A program made the position numbers and the translations under genes. This document shows positions 24,954 through 36,500 of a stretch of DNA of 64,000 nt, piece after piece. The number at the start of each line of letters is the position of its first letter. The first letter of the stretch is position 1. This DNA comes from Flavobacteriales bacterium UBA7690 (GTDB lineage: Bacteria; Bacteroidota; Bacteroidia; Flavobacteriales_F; PHOS-HE28). The stretch is from the NCBI GenBank assembly GCA_002482775.1, contig DLGQ01000045.1, forward strand, positions 26,874 to 90,873, in the 5' to 3' direction. The notes under the pieces are model-generated. The model searched no databases. It had not been told where the DNA came from and was given only the letters and a program-made list of their open reading frames with translations.

Positions 24954-27900
24954 CTATTGCTTCACGAAGCGTGTGCGCGCGAATGGTTCACCTTTCGCGG
25001 TAAGGAGTTGTACGGTGTAACTGCCGGCTTCGAGCTTTTCAATGGGCAGTTCGAAGCGGAATACGCCATTGTCCGTTCTGAAGGTGGAAATAAGGCGTCC
25101 ACTGCCGTCCAGGATCCTCACATGCAACACACCGTCATAAGCGGAGTTCAGGATCACTTCGGCACGATCACGTGTGGGGTTCGGCACTACCATCACTGTG
25201 GTCAGGTCCGGGTGGTACATGGCCGTCACGATGTTGGTCGGGCGGGTCTCGCCATCCAGGTCCACGGCTTGCACACGGTAATAGTTCAACCCTTGGATGG
25301 GTTGCTCATCGGGGAAGAGGTACTCCGAACGGTGGTCGGAATTCCCAGCCGCGGTCAACGTCCCGATCGGTTCGAACAGGATACCGTCCGCCGAGCGTTC
25401 CACCGTGAAGTGCGAGCTGTTCTGTTCAAAGTTCGTGCTCCAGGTCAGATCCACTTTGTTGGTCCGCTGAACCGCCTTCAACTCGATCACATCGGAAGGC
25501 AGGATCACACAGTCGATCATCGTAGAGGGGGTGACGTTCCAAGAAACCGTATAGGGCTGACCCGCCAAGTGATGGTCATCCACATAGAGCAAGTAGCGGC
25601 GTGGCAGACCTACACCAGGAACTTGGATCCCCTGCACCCACCCATCGGTGTTGTCAGTAGCCGGGCCTGCTATGAACCATGGCGCAGCGCCGAAGAAGTC
25701 GGCCCCCATACCCGTGCTAGCGGCAGGGTTGTTGTTCACACCACCGGAATTAATGGTGTTAAGGCGCGAGGCGAATGAACAGCGGATCGGTGGAGCAGTA
25801 GGCAGGCAGTTGGCATCCACGGGGTTCAAGCCACCCGTGTTCGGTGCCGCCCAGATCGCCCAGTCCACATCGGCCGGGGTGGATGGCGTTATCGTCATGC
25901 CCAAGGTCCCAGCGGCGGTTACACTGAAGGCGTACCATGATCCTTGGTGTTCGCCACCGGTCAAGCAACCCATGTTGATCCCTTGCATGTCAGGGCCGCA
26001 ACCGTTGCCGTAGGCCACATTCGTGAAGCCTGTTCCGCTGCACACGGAGAACGCCCCGTTGCAATCGCTCTGCAAGCTGGTCTGGCCACCGCCCGCCACG
26101 ATGCAGATGCTGAACGTTCCGCGCGCACCACCATAGCCGTAAACACGGATCCAATAGGTCGCACCAGGTGTCAATGGCGTACACATGCGGTCGATCGCGG
26201 GCATCAGGTTCTGCCCATCATCGTCATCGCATTCCATCAAGGTGAACGGACCGGTACAGGTTGCAGCGGAATACAAAGCCATGGCCGCATCGGTCAATGT
26301 ACCCGCTCGTGTGTCAATGAACACCCTGCCACTCGGCGGAGCAACGAACCGGAACCAGACGTCACCACCATTGTAGTTGCCACAGCCTGGGGCCGGTGCA
26401 CCTGAGGTTGCTGTTGTGTTCGTATTGGAATACGTGAGTGGCGAGCAACTCGTTTGTGGCGTCAACAGTGTGGCGCCGATAGGCGTGCAGGTGCCATTCT
26501 GGTTCCACGGATTGTCGTTGCTGGCCTGCGGTAGGCAGGTAGTACGTGCACGGAATCCCTGGAAAGTGACGGAGGCATCCGAGACGAAGTGGAAGGTCAA
26601 GCAGCCGCTCGGTTGGTTCAGCGGTGGTGCAACAGCTGGGCGTGCGATGCTTGCGGTGAACGGGCCGGGTGCCGTGAAGCCCCAATACGCTCCAGCGCCG
26701 AACGGTGCAGGTCCATTACCCGGGCCATTGCCACTGGGTATCATCGGAGCTGTGGTGCTGGATCCGTCGAAGACATAAACTTTATCCCACGTGTTCTCCA
26801 ATGCGAATTGGGAGAAATTCACCTGCAGGATCTGGCCAACGGCTGGGCAGAACGTCTGGGTGGAGACCACATTATCCGCGTAGTTGCCCGAAGAACCTCC
26901 GGGAGTTTCGTAGAAATCGAGGTTGCATTGCCCTATCACTGGCAGCACCGGTGGAGGAGGTCCACAGGTCACCAAACCTTGCCACCCACTTCCGCTAACG
27001 ATACCATCGGTGTAGAAGACCAAGGTCAAACATCCCCCCGGGTTCGCGGCCGTGATGCTGGACGTTACAATGCCCGGACTGCCGTTGCCCCAGTACGCAC
27101 CGTTGGGTGGGATAGGTGGATTGTACGGCCCGCTCCAAGTGCCTTGTGCTCCATTGCCACTGTTGATCTGCGTGGCGATCACAGGCCCCGTGTTCAGCGG
27201 GGTTCCCACGGCAAGACTGTCATTGAAGATGTACAGCCCGTCGAAGAAGGTTTCCACATTGAAGCTTGAGAAGTTCACGGAAACCACATCACCAGGGTTG
27301 TTGGGACAAAGGATCTCGTGGTACGGAGCGATGCCCGTGCTGGCCACCCCAAGGTTACCCGGATAGGTGAACCCTGTAGAACCTCCCGGATCGAAGATGG
27401 TGAGGCCACAATCCCCCACCGGTGGCGGTGGCGTTGGGCCTGGTGGGCCGCACGAGACCTTGAATGCGAAGCCCGGTGCGGTGAAGATGAAATCCGAGGT
27501 GAACACGACCATCAAACATCCCGTAGGATTGCCCGCTGTGATGGTTCCGGAAATGGTTCCGGGACCGTTGGTGCCCGTGTACGTTCCAATAAGGTTCGCG
27601 GGTAGCGGCGCACCAGAAGCTTGGTTGTAGATCCGCATGAAGTCGAACCCGGGTTCCAAGCTGAATTGCGAGAAGGTCAAGGTCACCACATCGCCAGGCT
27701 TGGAGGCGCAATACACGTCGTTATCGTTCTCGTTGTCGCCATAGGCGTTCGCGGGACCGCCACTGTCGTATACCGTTCCTTGGCACAAGAGCGGGTCGTT
27801 ACGGCGCGCGCAGATGGAGAAAATACCTTGTGCGGTGTTCTGGCGCCAAACGCGGATGTAGAGCCGTTCGCCCGGTGTGATGGTCGGCACGGTCAAGGTC

Positions 27901-29804
27901 AACAACGGCATGTTCGCGTTCCCTTGGGCCGATCCGTTCACGGAACAAGCGCCGGCGATCTGTGCGAGCTTTACTTCACTTGGACAACCCAAGGCACTGG
28001 TATCGCGGTATACGGCCAAGGCGAAATCAAGTGCTGCGAGATCGTCCGTGTCGATCGTGATGCCGTAAGGTGCGATCAGATCCGCCGGAACATCCATGGT
28101 GAACCAAACATCTCCGTTTGCTGGAGCGCCACAGCTAGGTGCGCCAGCCAAACTTGAGCCGGGGAGGAAGGTGGTGGGTGCGCTGGGTGTATTCGTCGCG
28201 TTCTCGTTGGTGGCAGGTATCAACACACAATCCCCATTCACATCCAACGCGATGGCACCGCAGGGGTCGTCATTGGGTGGTGGGTTGTTGGGCGTTACGC
28301 AGATGTTGAACGTGCCATAGTAACGAAAGGTAGCTGGTAATGAATTCCACAGCCGGATATAGATCGTTTCACCAGGTGTCAAGGGAATTGCCGTTGGGCT
28401 ACTGCTGTTGATGCGGGGCATCAGGTTCGAAGCACTTTGGGTATTGCTACATCCGATCTGTGTCAACGATCCGGAATATCCAGGTGGGTTGCACAGTACT
28501 GCACCAACAGAGGGGCGATACCACGCCATGGACATGTCGGTCAGCGTTCCGGCGGATGTGGTCACGGTCATGGCTCCCGTAGGCGGGACCACTACACGGA
28601 ACCATACATCTGAAGCGGTCAATAAGCCGGGGAACTGTGGGTTGCCACAGGTCGGGTTTGTCGCTGTGAGCCCGGCGGGCAGCGGTTGTGCGTTCTCGTT
28701 GCTGTATTCCGCAGGCGTGCAAGGGTCCAATGCGGTCAGTAGGATCGCACCACAAGGCTCATCATTCGCAGGAGCCTGCGCGTTGTACGCGCAAATAGTG
28801 AAGTTCCCGTTCTCGTTGTTGTTCCGCTCCCACACCCGGATGTACACGGTCTGGCCCGGTGTGAGGCCGTAGGTGGCGGGGTTGAAAACGATACCAGGTT
28901 CCGTACTGGGCCCATAGAGGCCGTCGATACTACAAACACCCGTAGCCGTGCCGGTGATCCAGTTGAAGGGGTTCGTTGTGCAAAGCGGAGCAGTGTATAG
29001 CGCAATACCCGTGGCACAAACCCCCGATTCGGCGATGTTGATGCCGATAAGACCCGTAGCAGGTACGGTTACGCTATACCACACGTCGTTACCGCTGTAG
29101 TTCATTACGCCGCAACCCGTGTTCGGGTCCAATGCGCCAACCGCAAGGCTGTTCGTGGCCGTAGCCGTTGCCCCCGTGGTGGTTCCCGCTATCTGCGTAA
29201 GGCAATTGGTATTCGTCAACGGGATCGCGATAGCATTACAGGGCTCATCGTTGGCTGGCGCAGGAACAGGACCCAGACATTCGATCTGTAGCATGTTCGT
29301 CCATGCCGGATGACTGGCGTACAGCGTACAAAGCGTACCGTTGTAAACGGAGATACGGTAGACGGTAACCCCTGGGGCAGGGTTGGGTGCATCGAAGATC
29401 ACGGAAGAAGGGCCATTGGGCAGTCCGCAGCCATCATTGTCACAGAAAGTGGGTATCACTGGGTACGGCGCTATATCCGAACGGATGGAGATGGCGGTGT
29501 TGTAGGCGATCCCCAACCCGCAAAGGCTAACACGATAGCGGTTCCCGTTCGTTACACGGAAACGCCGATGAGTGATATTCGCCGCGATCGTACCGGGGTA
29601 CGTGGCCGGGCAGGCAGCCGAGGCATCCACAAACCCAGCCGTGGTCGTAGAACCAGGGGGCTGGTTCGTCGGAGCTGGATCCGTGATCACCGCACAATGC
29701 GGGCACGAATTACAATCCGCGTTCTGGGTGGTTTGCCCGAAGGCAACCCAGGACAGTGCGGCAAGGCCGATGGAGAAGAGGGTACGGAGCAGCGTAGAAC
29801 TCAT
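24954..29804 (-). CDS. Very large T9SS-secreted repeat protein with CUB-like domains (paralog 2)
   Basis: 1616 residues from MSSTLLRTLFSIGLAALSWV, a signal peptide; 21 further codons are open upstream. Four jelly-roll-like repeats begin NDEPC or NDDPCGAIAL, three before and one after three CUB-like domains (about 27790-26530), recognised by CASKPGDVVTLTFSQFSLEP and GCLTLVF-type strands. The end copies paralog 1: a DxAIWAAP module, fibronectin-like VDLTWSTNFEQNSSHFTVER and a type A sorting domain VVPNPTRD to RFVKQ. No small companion gene lies upstream, unlike the other three paralogs. Likely surface exposed and binding carbohydrate or protein; this is inference. Confidence 0.9.
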   Translation of the reverse strand: MSSTLLRTLFSIGLAALSWVAFGQTTQNADCNSCPHCAVITDPAPTNQPPGSTTTAGFVDASAACPATYPGTIAANITHRRFRVTNGNRYRVSLCGLGIAYNTAISIRSDIAPYPVIPTFCDNDGCGLPNGPSSVIFDAPNPAPGVTVYRISVYNGTLCTLYASHPAWTNMLQIECLGPVPAPANDEPCNAIAIPLTNTNCLTQIAGTTTGATATATNSLAVGALDPNTGCGVMNYSGNDVWYSVTVPATGLIGINIAESGVCATGIALYTAPLCTTNPFNWITGTATGVCSIDGLYGPSTEPGIVFNPATYGLTPGQTVYIRVWERNNNENGNFTICAYNAQAPANDEPCGAILLTALDPCTPAEYSNENAQPLPAGLTATNPTCGNPQFPGLLTASDVWFRVVVPPTGAMTVTTSAGTLTDMSMAWYRPSVGAVLCNPPGYSGSLTQIGCSNTQSASNLMPRINSSSPTAIPLTPGETIYIRLWNSLPATFRYYGTFNICVTPNNPPPNDDPCGAIALDVNGDCVLIPATNENATNTPSAPTTFLPGSSLAGAPSCGAPANGDVWFTMDVPADLIAPYGITIDTDDLAALDFALAVYRDTSALGCPSEVKLAQIAGACSVNGSAQGNANMPLLTLTVPTITPGERLYIRVWRQNTAQGIFSICARRNDPLLCQGTVYDSGGPANAYGDNENDNDVYCASKPGDVVTLTFSQFSLEPGFDFMRIYNQASGAPLPANLIGTYTGTNGPGTISGTITAGNPTGCLMVVFTSDFIFTAPGFAFKVSCGPPGPTPPPPVGDCGLTIFDPGGSTGFTYPGNLGVASTGIAPYHEILCPNNPGDVVSVNFSSFNVETFFDGLYIFNDSLAVGTPLNTGPVIATQINSGNGAQGTWSGPYNPPIPPNGAYWGNGSPGIVTSSITAANPGGCLTLVFYTDGIVSGSGWQGLVTCGPPPPVLPVIGQCNLDFYETPGGSSGNYADNVVSTQTFCPAVGQILQVNFSQFALENTWDKVYVFDGSSTTAPMIPSGNGPGNGPAPFGAGAYWGFTAPGPFTASIARPAVAPPLNQPSGCLTFHFVSDASVTFQGFRARTTCLPQASNDNPWNQNGTCTPIGATLLTPQTSCSPLTYSNTNTTATSGAPAPGCGNYNGGDVWFRFVAPPSGRVFIDTRAGTLTDAAMALYSAATCTGPFTLMECDDDDGQNLMPAIDRMCTPLTPGATYWIRVYGYGGARGTFSICIVAGGGQTSLQSDCNGAFSVCSGTGFTNVAYGNGCGPDMQGINMGCLTGGEHQGSWYAFSVTAAGTLGMTITPSTPADVDWAIWAAPNTGGLNPVDANCLPTAPPIRCSFASRLNTINSGGVNNNPAASTGMGADFFGAAPWFIAGPATDNTDGWVQGIQVPGVGLPRRYLLYVDDHHLAGQPYTVSWNVTPSTMIDCVILPSDVIELKAVQRTNKVDLTWSTNFEQNSSHFTVERSADGILFEPIGTLTAAGNSDHRSEYLFPDEQPIQGLNYYRVQAVDLDGETRPTNIVTAMYHPDLTTVMVVPNPTRDRAEVILNSAYDGVLHVRILDGSGRLISTFRTDNGVFRFELPIEKLEAGSYTVQLLTAKGEPFARTRFVKQ

Positions 29805-30572
29805 GACATGCGTCTGGGTTGCATGGGTTTTGGTCGAAACACGGAGAACCGGTAGTTGTTCGGTCATCCGCTTTGGGCTCCCTCACGTTACGCGTCCAGA
29901 CCGTGGTCAGCGGTGCAAGGCCATTAGGACCTTGGACGTGTTGCGTGGTGAAGCACAAAAGTCATCGTTGCGAAATATACAGCTAGATCGTGTCGTGCAT
30001 GTGCCCATGTGGGCTGATCCGTGGAGAGGAAACCCACCGATCGACTTCTTGGATCTCGGAAGGGGAGTGATGTAGAGGGCACAAGAACCTTGTTCGGATG
30101 ATCGTTCTACCGCGTTCCGCCCGGTGCAAAGGGGGTAGGGGACGGTCAGGGTCATCCATCGGCTCAGCTGTTCAGGGTCCTTGATATTGGAACGCTACCC
30201 ACCTTCATTGGTTGCCTCCGGAGTGATGGAATGTGTTACTTGTGGGAGTGTTAATTCAACGTGCGGGCCAAAGGCTAGTTTGTACGAGGTCGAAGATGTT
30301 TGGTTGCTTGCTGTTCATAACATTTTCTTTTTGTACTTGATCTTCCGATCCGCATACATTAGGCGGCCCCGAAGACTTAACCTAACCGAAACCTCTAGCT
30401 GGATCTTCTATACTCCCCCTTGCTCCCGGGCGGCCATGTGCTGCCCACCAGCGCGTAAGCGCAGCCCGAAATTCCTGACCACGTTCTGCTAGGCGTACTG
30501 CGCCTTCCCTGCGTTCGGCATCGCGCCATAGCTGCCATATCTCCCTTTCCCTTTTTACCAAAACCAGAGAAG
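29805..30572. other. 768-base divergent intergenic region between two giant T9SS genes
   Basis: Holds the control regions of the minus-strand 1616-residue gene and the plus-strand 3377-residue gene. I see one promoter-like site (30304-30333), a long stretch before the plus-strand gene, and no convincing coding sequence. The segment around 30250-30410 is clearly richer in A and T than the genes around it. Confidence 0.6.
30304..30333 (+). promoter_or_regulatory. Possible promoter of the 3377-residue gene: TTG and TCTTTTTG
   Basis: TTG at 30304-30306, a 19-base spacer and TCTTTTTG at 30326-30333, one mismatch from TAnnTTTG. The 5' leader would be about 235 bases, much longer than elsewhere in the window. 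Confidence 0.4.
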
Positions 30573-33500
30573 ATGAGTATATGTAAAACAAGGCCCTCAC
30601 CCACGCGGCGAACGCGGTGGTGGAGGAATGGCGTCTTGCTTGGCGCGCTGCTTGCGCTGGGCATTACGACGTCGGCACAGGTGACCATACCTGGAGCCAA
30701 CACGAATAACGGCAGCGTGAATGATCCGTTCGGGTGTTTTTTCGGCTTCGAACGGTCGGCCATGATCTACACACCTGCGGAGATCGCAGGTACAGGTTCG
30801 ATCACTGCCGTGGGGTTCTATGTGAATTCCGTTTCTACTCCGAGTAATGCCACGGATGTGCGCATCTACATGAAGGAGCGCAACACGTTGTTTACGGCCA
30901 CCAGTACGTATGCGACTGAAACGACGGGGGCGACGTTGGTCTATGGACCAACGACCATCTCCGGTGCTTCGCTCACGGCCGGACAATGGTATACCGTCAC
31001 CCTCAGCACCCCTTTCAACTACACGGGGGGCGCGAACAACCTTGAAGTGATCGTCGAGACGAACTTCGGAGGTGGTGGTGGAGAGTCGGGGACCGGAAAG
31101 CAGTTCCGGTACACCACCCAAGCGAGCAACCAGTTTTATCAGAACTGGAATGCCGACACATCCGCGCCTACAGGCAACGGAACGCGTTCGACTTCCAGGC
31201 CCAATATCCAATTGACCGGGATCGTTGTGCCTCCTTGCACACTTCCCCCTTCAGGCGTTTCATTGACTTCTTTCACGTCCACATCTGCTAACTTCTCCTG
31301 GACTGCGGGAGGCTCTCCTGCGAATGTCGGTTATGAGTGGGAGTTACGCAGTAGTGGCGCCGCAGGGAGTGGAGCTACCGGGTTGGTGGCAAGTGGTGCA
31401 CCGGGCACTGGTGTGACCACTGCATCTTCTGGGAACATCCTAACTCCCAACACGAGTTACAACTTTTATGTCCGAGGTGCTTGCACTGGGCCAACGTTCA
31501 GTCCTTGGACCGCTGCTGTTCCCGTTTACACGGGATATTGCATTTCCACATCCACTGCCAGTGGAACCTACGTCAGTAACTTCACCACAACTGGTGCCCC
31601 CACCAACATCACGAACGCGTCGGGTGCTTGGTCAGCTACGGGTTACGGCGATTTCACGGCCCAGTCCGTGAGCCAGTCGGCGAACTTAGCCGTGAACTTC
31701 TCCGCTGCATTCGTGGGGACCACGTTGGGTTTTGCGATATGGGTGGACTGGAATAATGACCTTGATTTCGCGGATGCAGGCGAGACGGTCTACAACACTG
31801 CTGCATACGTTTCCTCTGCTGCAAGCAGCTTCATCATACCCAATGGCACGGCTGTTGGGAACTATCGGATGCGTATCCGTGCTGACTTCAACGCTTCAAG
31901 TCCTGCAGCATGCGCGAATATCGCACGAGGAGAAACGGAAGACTACACATTGACCGTGATCCCTCCGCCAAGTTGTGCAGCACCCACCGCGGTGAATACA
32001 CCGAACGTGAGCTACGATGGTGCAACGATCGCATGGACCTGTGCAAGTTGCACGGGATCTTACATCGTAGAGTACGGTCTCACGGGCTTCACACCTGGAA
32101 CCGGTGCGTCTGCCGGTGTTGGTGGTACCATCTGGACCGGGGCTCCTGTAGCAGGTAGCCCGGTAACATTGACCGGCTTGTCCAGTCTGACCGGATATAC
32201 GGTACATGTACGCCAAGACTGTGGTGTCAATGGATACAGCCTCAACGCGCAGACGAGTTTCACCACTCTGTGCTCCCCCTTGGTTGCTCCGATCGCGGAG
32301 AATTTCGCTTCCGGTACAGGTACGACGCCACCGTCCTGCTGGACGAACCCGCTCTTGAGCGGTGGGGAGCGTTGGGCCTTCGCGACCACTCCGCTCACGG
32401 GGAATTATCCTTCTCCGGTGAATGATCCGACATCGGGTAACACCCGTGTCGCATGGATCGATGCATCAAGTGATGTGCTTGTCAACGAATTGACAACTCC
32501 CTACATCGATCGGAGCGCATTGACTTCTACCACCGCAGGCTTCAAGTTCTTGTCCAACAACACGAACAATGCCATTCTGCACACCATCACCATGGATGTA
32601 TGGAATGGTACGGCTTGGGTGAACATGATCACCTACTCTGGGAATAACGCGGCATGGATCCCGTTGGAAGCTGTGGTTCCGGGTGGTATTCCAACGATCA
32701 CACGGTTCCGGATCGTTGCCGTTCGCAACCCTGCCGGTACAACGGCCGACTATTTCTACAACGACCTGTTCGTAGATGACTTCTTCGTTGCCGAGACACC
32801 GTCCTGCTTCGCAGTTACCGGAGTTGGTGCCACTGCAGGTTTGAACAACGCGAACGTATCCTGGACCTGTGCGGGTTGCACGGGTACGTACATCGTAGAA
32901 TACGGTGCACCAGGGTTCACCCCTGGTACCGGTGCTACGGCTGGCGTTGGTGGGACCATTTGGACCGGAGCTCCAGTGGCTGGTAGCCCTGTGACCATCA
33001 CGGGGCTGGCCGCATCCACTGGCTACGCTGTTCATGTCCGTCAAGATTGTGGTGTAGGTGGGTTCAGCGCGAACACGCTTGGTTCCTTCACCACCCAGAC
33101 ACCTGGACAGATCGGGACGGGTACTGCAACGAACACGTTGTTGCCCATCAATACCTGCTTCGGTAACAACTATTCGCAGCAGATCTACTTGGCAAGCGAG
33201 TACAATACGCCTGCCAATAGCTACATCACCAGTGTTCGGTTCTACTACGATAATGGTGGTACCACGGTGGCCAACTGGAGCAACTGGACGGTGTTCATGG
33301 CGAACACGTCCAAATCGGCTTTCACCAGCACCACGGATTGGGAACCATTCGCGAACCTGACACAGGTATTCTCCGGTACGGTTAACCCCGTTGCGGGCAA
33401 CTGGATGGAGGTCACGCTAACTACGCCGTTCCTGTGGGATGGCACGAGCAACATCCTGGTTGCTGTGGATGAGAACTTGAATAGCTTTAGCTGCACGGCA

Positions 33501-36500
33501 GCATGGCGCTCATACACGGCATCAGGCGCTCGCGGACTGATCTACTATTCTGATGGAACGAACCCGGATCCGGCTTCACCTCCCGCATCGACCATTACGC
33601 CTACCAGCACCTTGGCACAAGTACAATTCGGTGGCACCACGCCTCCGTCTTGCTTCCCTCCAAGTGGCCTTGCTTTGGTGAGTTCCTCGCTTACGAGCCT
33701 GTCGGCTTCGTGGACGGCACAAGGCAATGGTGTGGATTACAATTGGGAGGTGCGTACCAGCGGTGCTGGTGGTTCCGGTGCATCGGGTCGTGTGGACTTC
33801 GGTACCACGGCGGGCACTAACTTCAGCACAGGGGTCGCACTCGCCTCCAACACCAACCATTTCGTTTACGTTCAAACGAACTGTGGTGTGGATGGCACCA
33901 GCACATGGGCCGGCCCCCTCAACGTGTTCACGGGCTATTGCACCCCGAACGCGGCTACGCTCGATCCCGGTGGTATCACCAACGTCGTGTTCAGCAATGT
34001 GGAGAACCCCACTGGCCCTGACAACGAGGCTGGCGGATACGCTGACTACACAAGCGCCATTGGTGCGGTCACCGCTGGACAGGTAGTTCCTGTAACGATC
34101 ACCTACGAAACAGGGTTCGTTTACGGCACGACCATTTGGGTGGATTGGGACAATGACCTGACGTTCGAGCCAAGTGAACAGATGTTCACTGGCTTGACAG
34201 CGTCTAACGCCATCCCGAGCGTCCTGAACGCGAGCATCACCGTCCCTGGAGGACAAGCGGTAGGGAACTACCGGATGCGGATCTACGGCGCTGACTTCAA
34301 TGCGCCAACGGGTCCATGCGTCTCGGAGAGCTACATCGCCGTGGAAGACTACACCATCGCGGTGTGCGCCACAGCGACAGCGACGATCCAAGTGAACAAC
34401 GACTGCGCAGAAGACGAATACTCCTTGGAGTTCACGGCTTCGAGCTTGAGCAGCGGCACCGTGGTGTACACCGTAGATGGTGGTGCACCTCAGATCGCGA
34501 CATTGATCGGCGTTGGAACCCTCATCGGACCCTTCTCCGATACGTCGGTAGTAGCTGTGACCGTCGTTGATGGACTTTGCTCCACCTTCATCGGTTCCTA
34601 CTACAGCACATGCCCACGTGAACTCGTCTGCGGAGCCGCACCGACGATCGTGTCCTACTGCTATGAGAACAACGACACCCGCACCTGGACCTTCGAGAAC
34701 ACGGAGGTTGGTGGTACGGTAGCGTTGAAGTTCCTCAGCGGCAGCATGGAAAGCAACGATAACGTGAGCTTCTGGAACGGCTTGCCGAACACCACACCGG
34801 CCACCCCGGCCACTGGAACCGGTTCGCTCACCTCCCTCGGCGTGATCAACAGCACGGGCAACATCCTCTCCATGAGCATCAGCTCCGGTGCCAGCAATAG
34901 CTGCGCCGATGGCGGTGCAGGTCTTGGCGCCGGATGGCAGTTCCAAGTGCGTTGCGGCGGTTGCTCGGAACCAGTTGGTTTCCTTTCGGTGGATGAGAAC
35001 GAGGTGGGCCAGCCCACTATCGATTGCTCGGTCGCCCCAGGCAGCTTCAATGCATTCCTCTTCGTAGAGGACTTCGGTGTTGATGCTGTTACGAGCTTAC
35101 CTCCTACCACGGTGGGATACCGTTTGTTCGTGAACAACACGTTGACCGCCACGGTCACAGGTCTTACGGTGGATTCCTTCCCGGATTGGCGCAACATCGG
35201 TACGTTCCCTGTGGGATCTGTGATCGGTGTTGAGCTTCTGCACGGCGGACAGTCCGCATGTAACATTGAATTGACCGATGTGACGGTGCCTTACAGCGCC
35301 TGCCCACCGGCCAACGACGCTTGTGCTACGGCCACGGAATTGACGATCAATACCTTGGCGAACTGCCCTGCGAACGCGACCGTTGGAACTACGTTGGGCG
35401 CTGATCAGAGCGGAGATGCTCCGACCTGCCAAGCCGGCGTGCAAGATGTGTGGTACATGGTCAATACTACCGGGTTCGCCACACCGCGGCTATCCATCAC
35501 GGATGGTTCATCAGAAGTGGTCGGTGTGCAGATCTTCAACGACTGCCTGACCCCACAAGGGTATTGCAGCGCAGATCTGACCGCGTTCTCCTTCCTGAAC
35601 TTGAACCTGGCTCAAGGCATCTACTACATCCGTGTATTCACCACGGTAGCGAATGCCGGTACGTTCTCCATCTGCGTGAGCAGCCCTGGCCCTGCCGGCT
35701 ACGAGTGCGATGGTGCTGTGAGCATCCCGAGCCTTCCCGTAACGGATCAAGCGATGGCCTGTACCTCGGAGCCAGCTCCTGGTCTGCTTAACAGCACGAC
35801 CGTTCCAACGGTTTGCGGTGGATCGGTGAGCTACACCAATGGCCAAGAGGCGTTGTACACCTTCACGCCTACGCTGTCCGGTGAGCACACGATCTCCTAC
35901 ACCGGTCAAACGTGGACCGCGATCTTCGTTTACGAAGGTGCGTGCCCCACGAACAATGGTGTATGTGTTGGTGGATACAGTGATACTGGTTCCGAGAAGT
36001 CCCTCACGGTGACACTTGCTGCAGGTACCACGTATTACCTCTGGTTCGACACCTGGCCTGCCCCGGACAGCCCTTGTCCTGGAACGTTCAGCATCAGTGT
36101 TCCTTGCTCGGGCACCCCTGCTCCTGGCAATACCATCAGCAGTGGCGGAACCGTGGTCTGCGAAGGCCGCAGCTTCACGTTGAGCTTGCAGAACGACGTG
36201 AGCGGAGGAGGTATTTCCTACCAATGGGAATCTTCTACCGACGGCGGCGCGAACTGGAACCCTGATGGCCCAACAACGGCTACCTGGACCACGAGCATCA
36301 CCACGGCTACCCAGTTCCGTGCCGTGGTTACCTGTGCTAGCTCTGGCTTCAGCGGTACCAGCACCCCGGTATCATTGACGTTGGATGCATTGGCCAACTG
36401 CCCATGTCTGCCAGTGACCACTTACGGTTGCGCAGATGGTGATGTGATCGCACGTGTGATCCTGAACACCTTGGACAACAACTCGGGCACCGGTTGCCCT

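Noticed and set aside
30382..30600. Minus-strand open frame with RDAERREGAVRLAERG
   Set aside because: Overlaps the start of the giant gene, has no signal, motif or promoter, and its composition fits antisense of GC-rich DNA.
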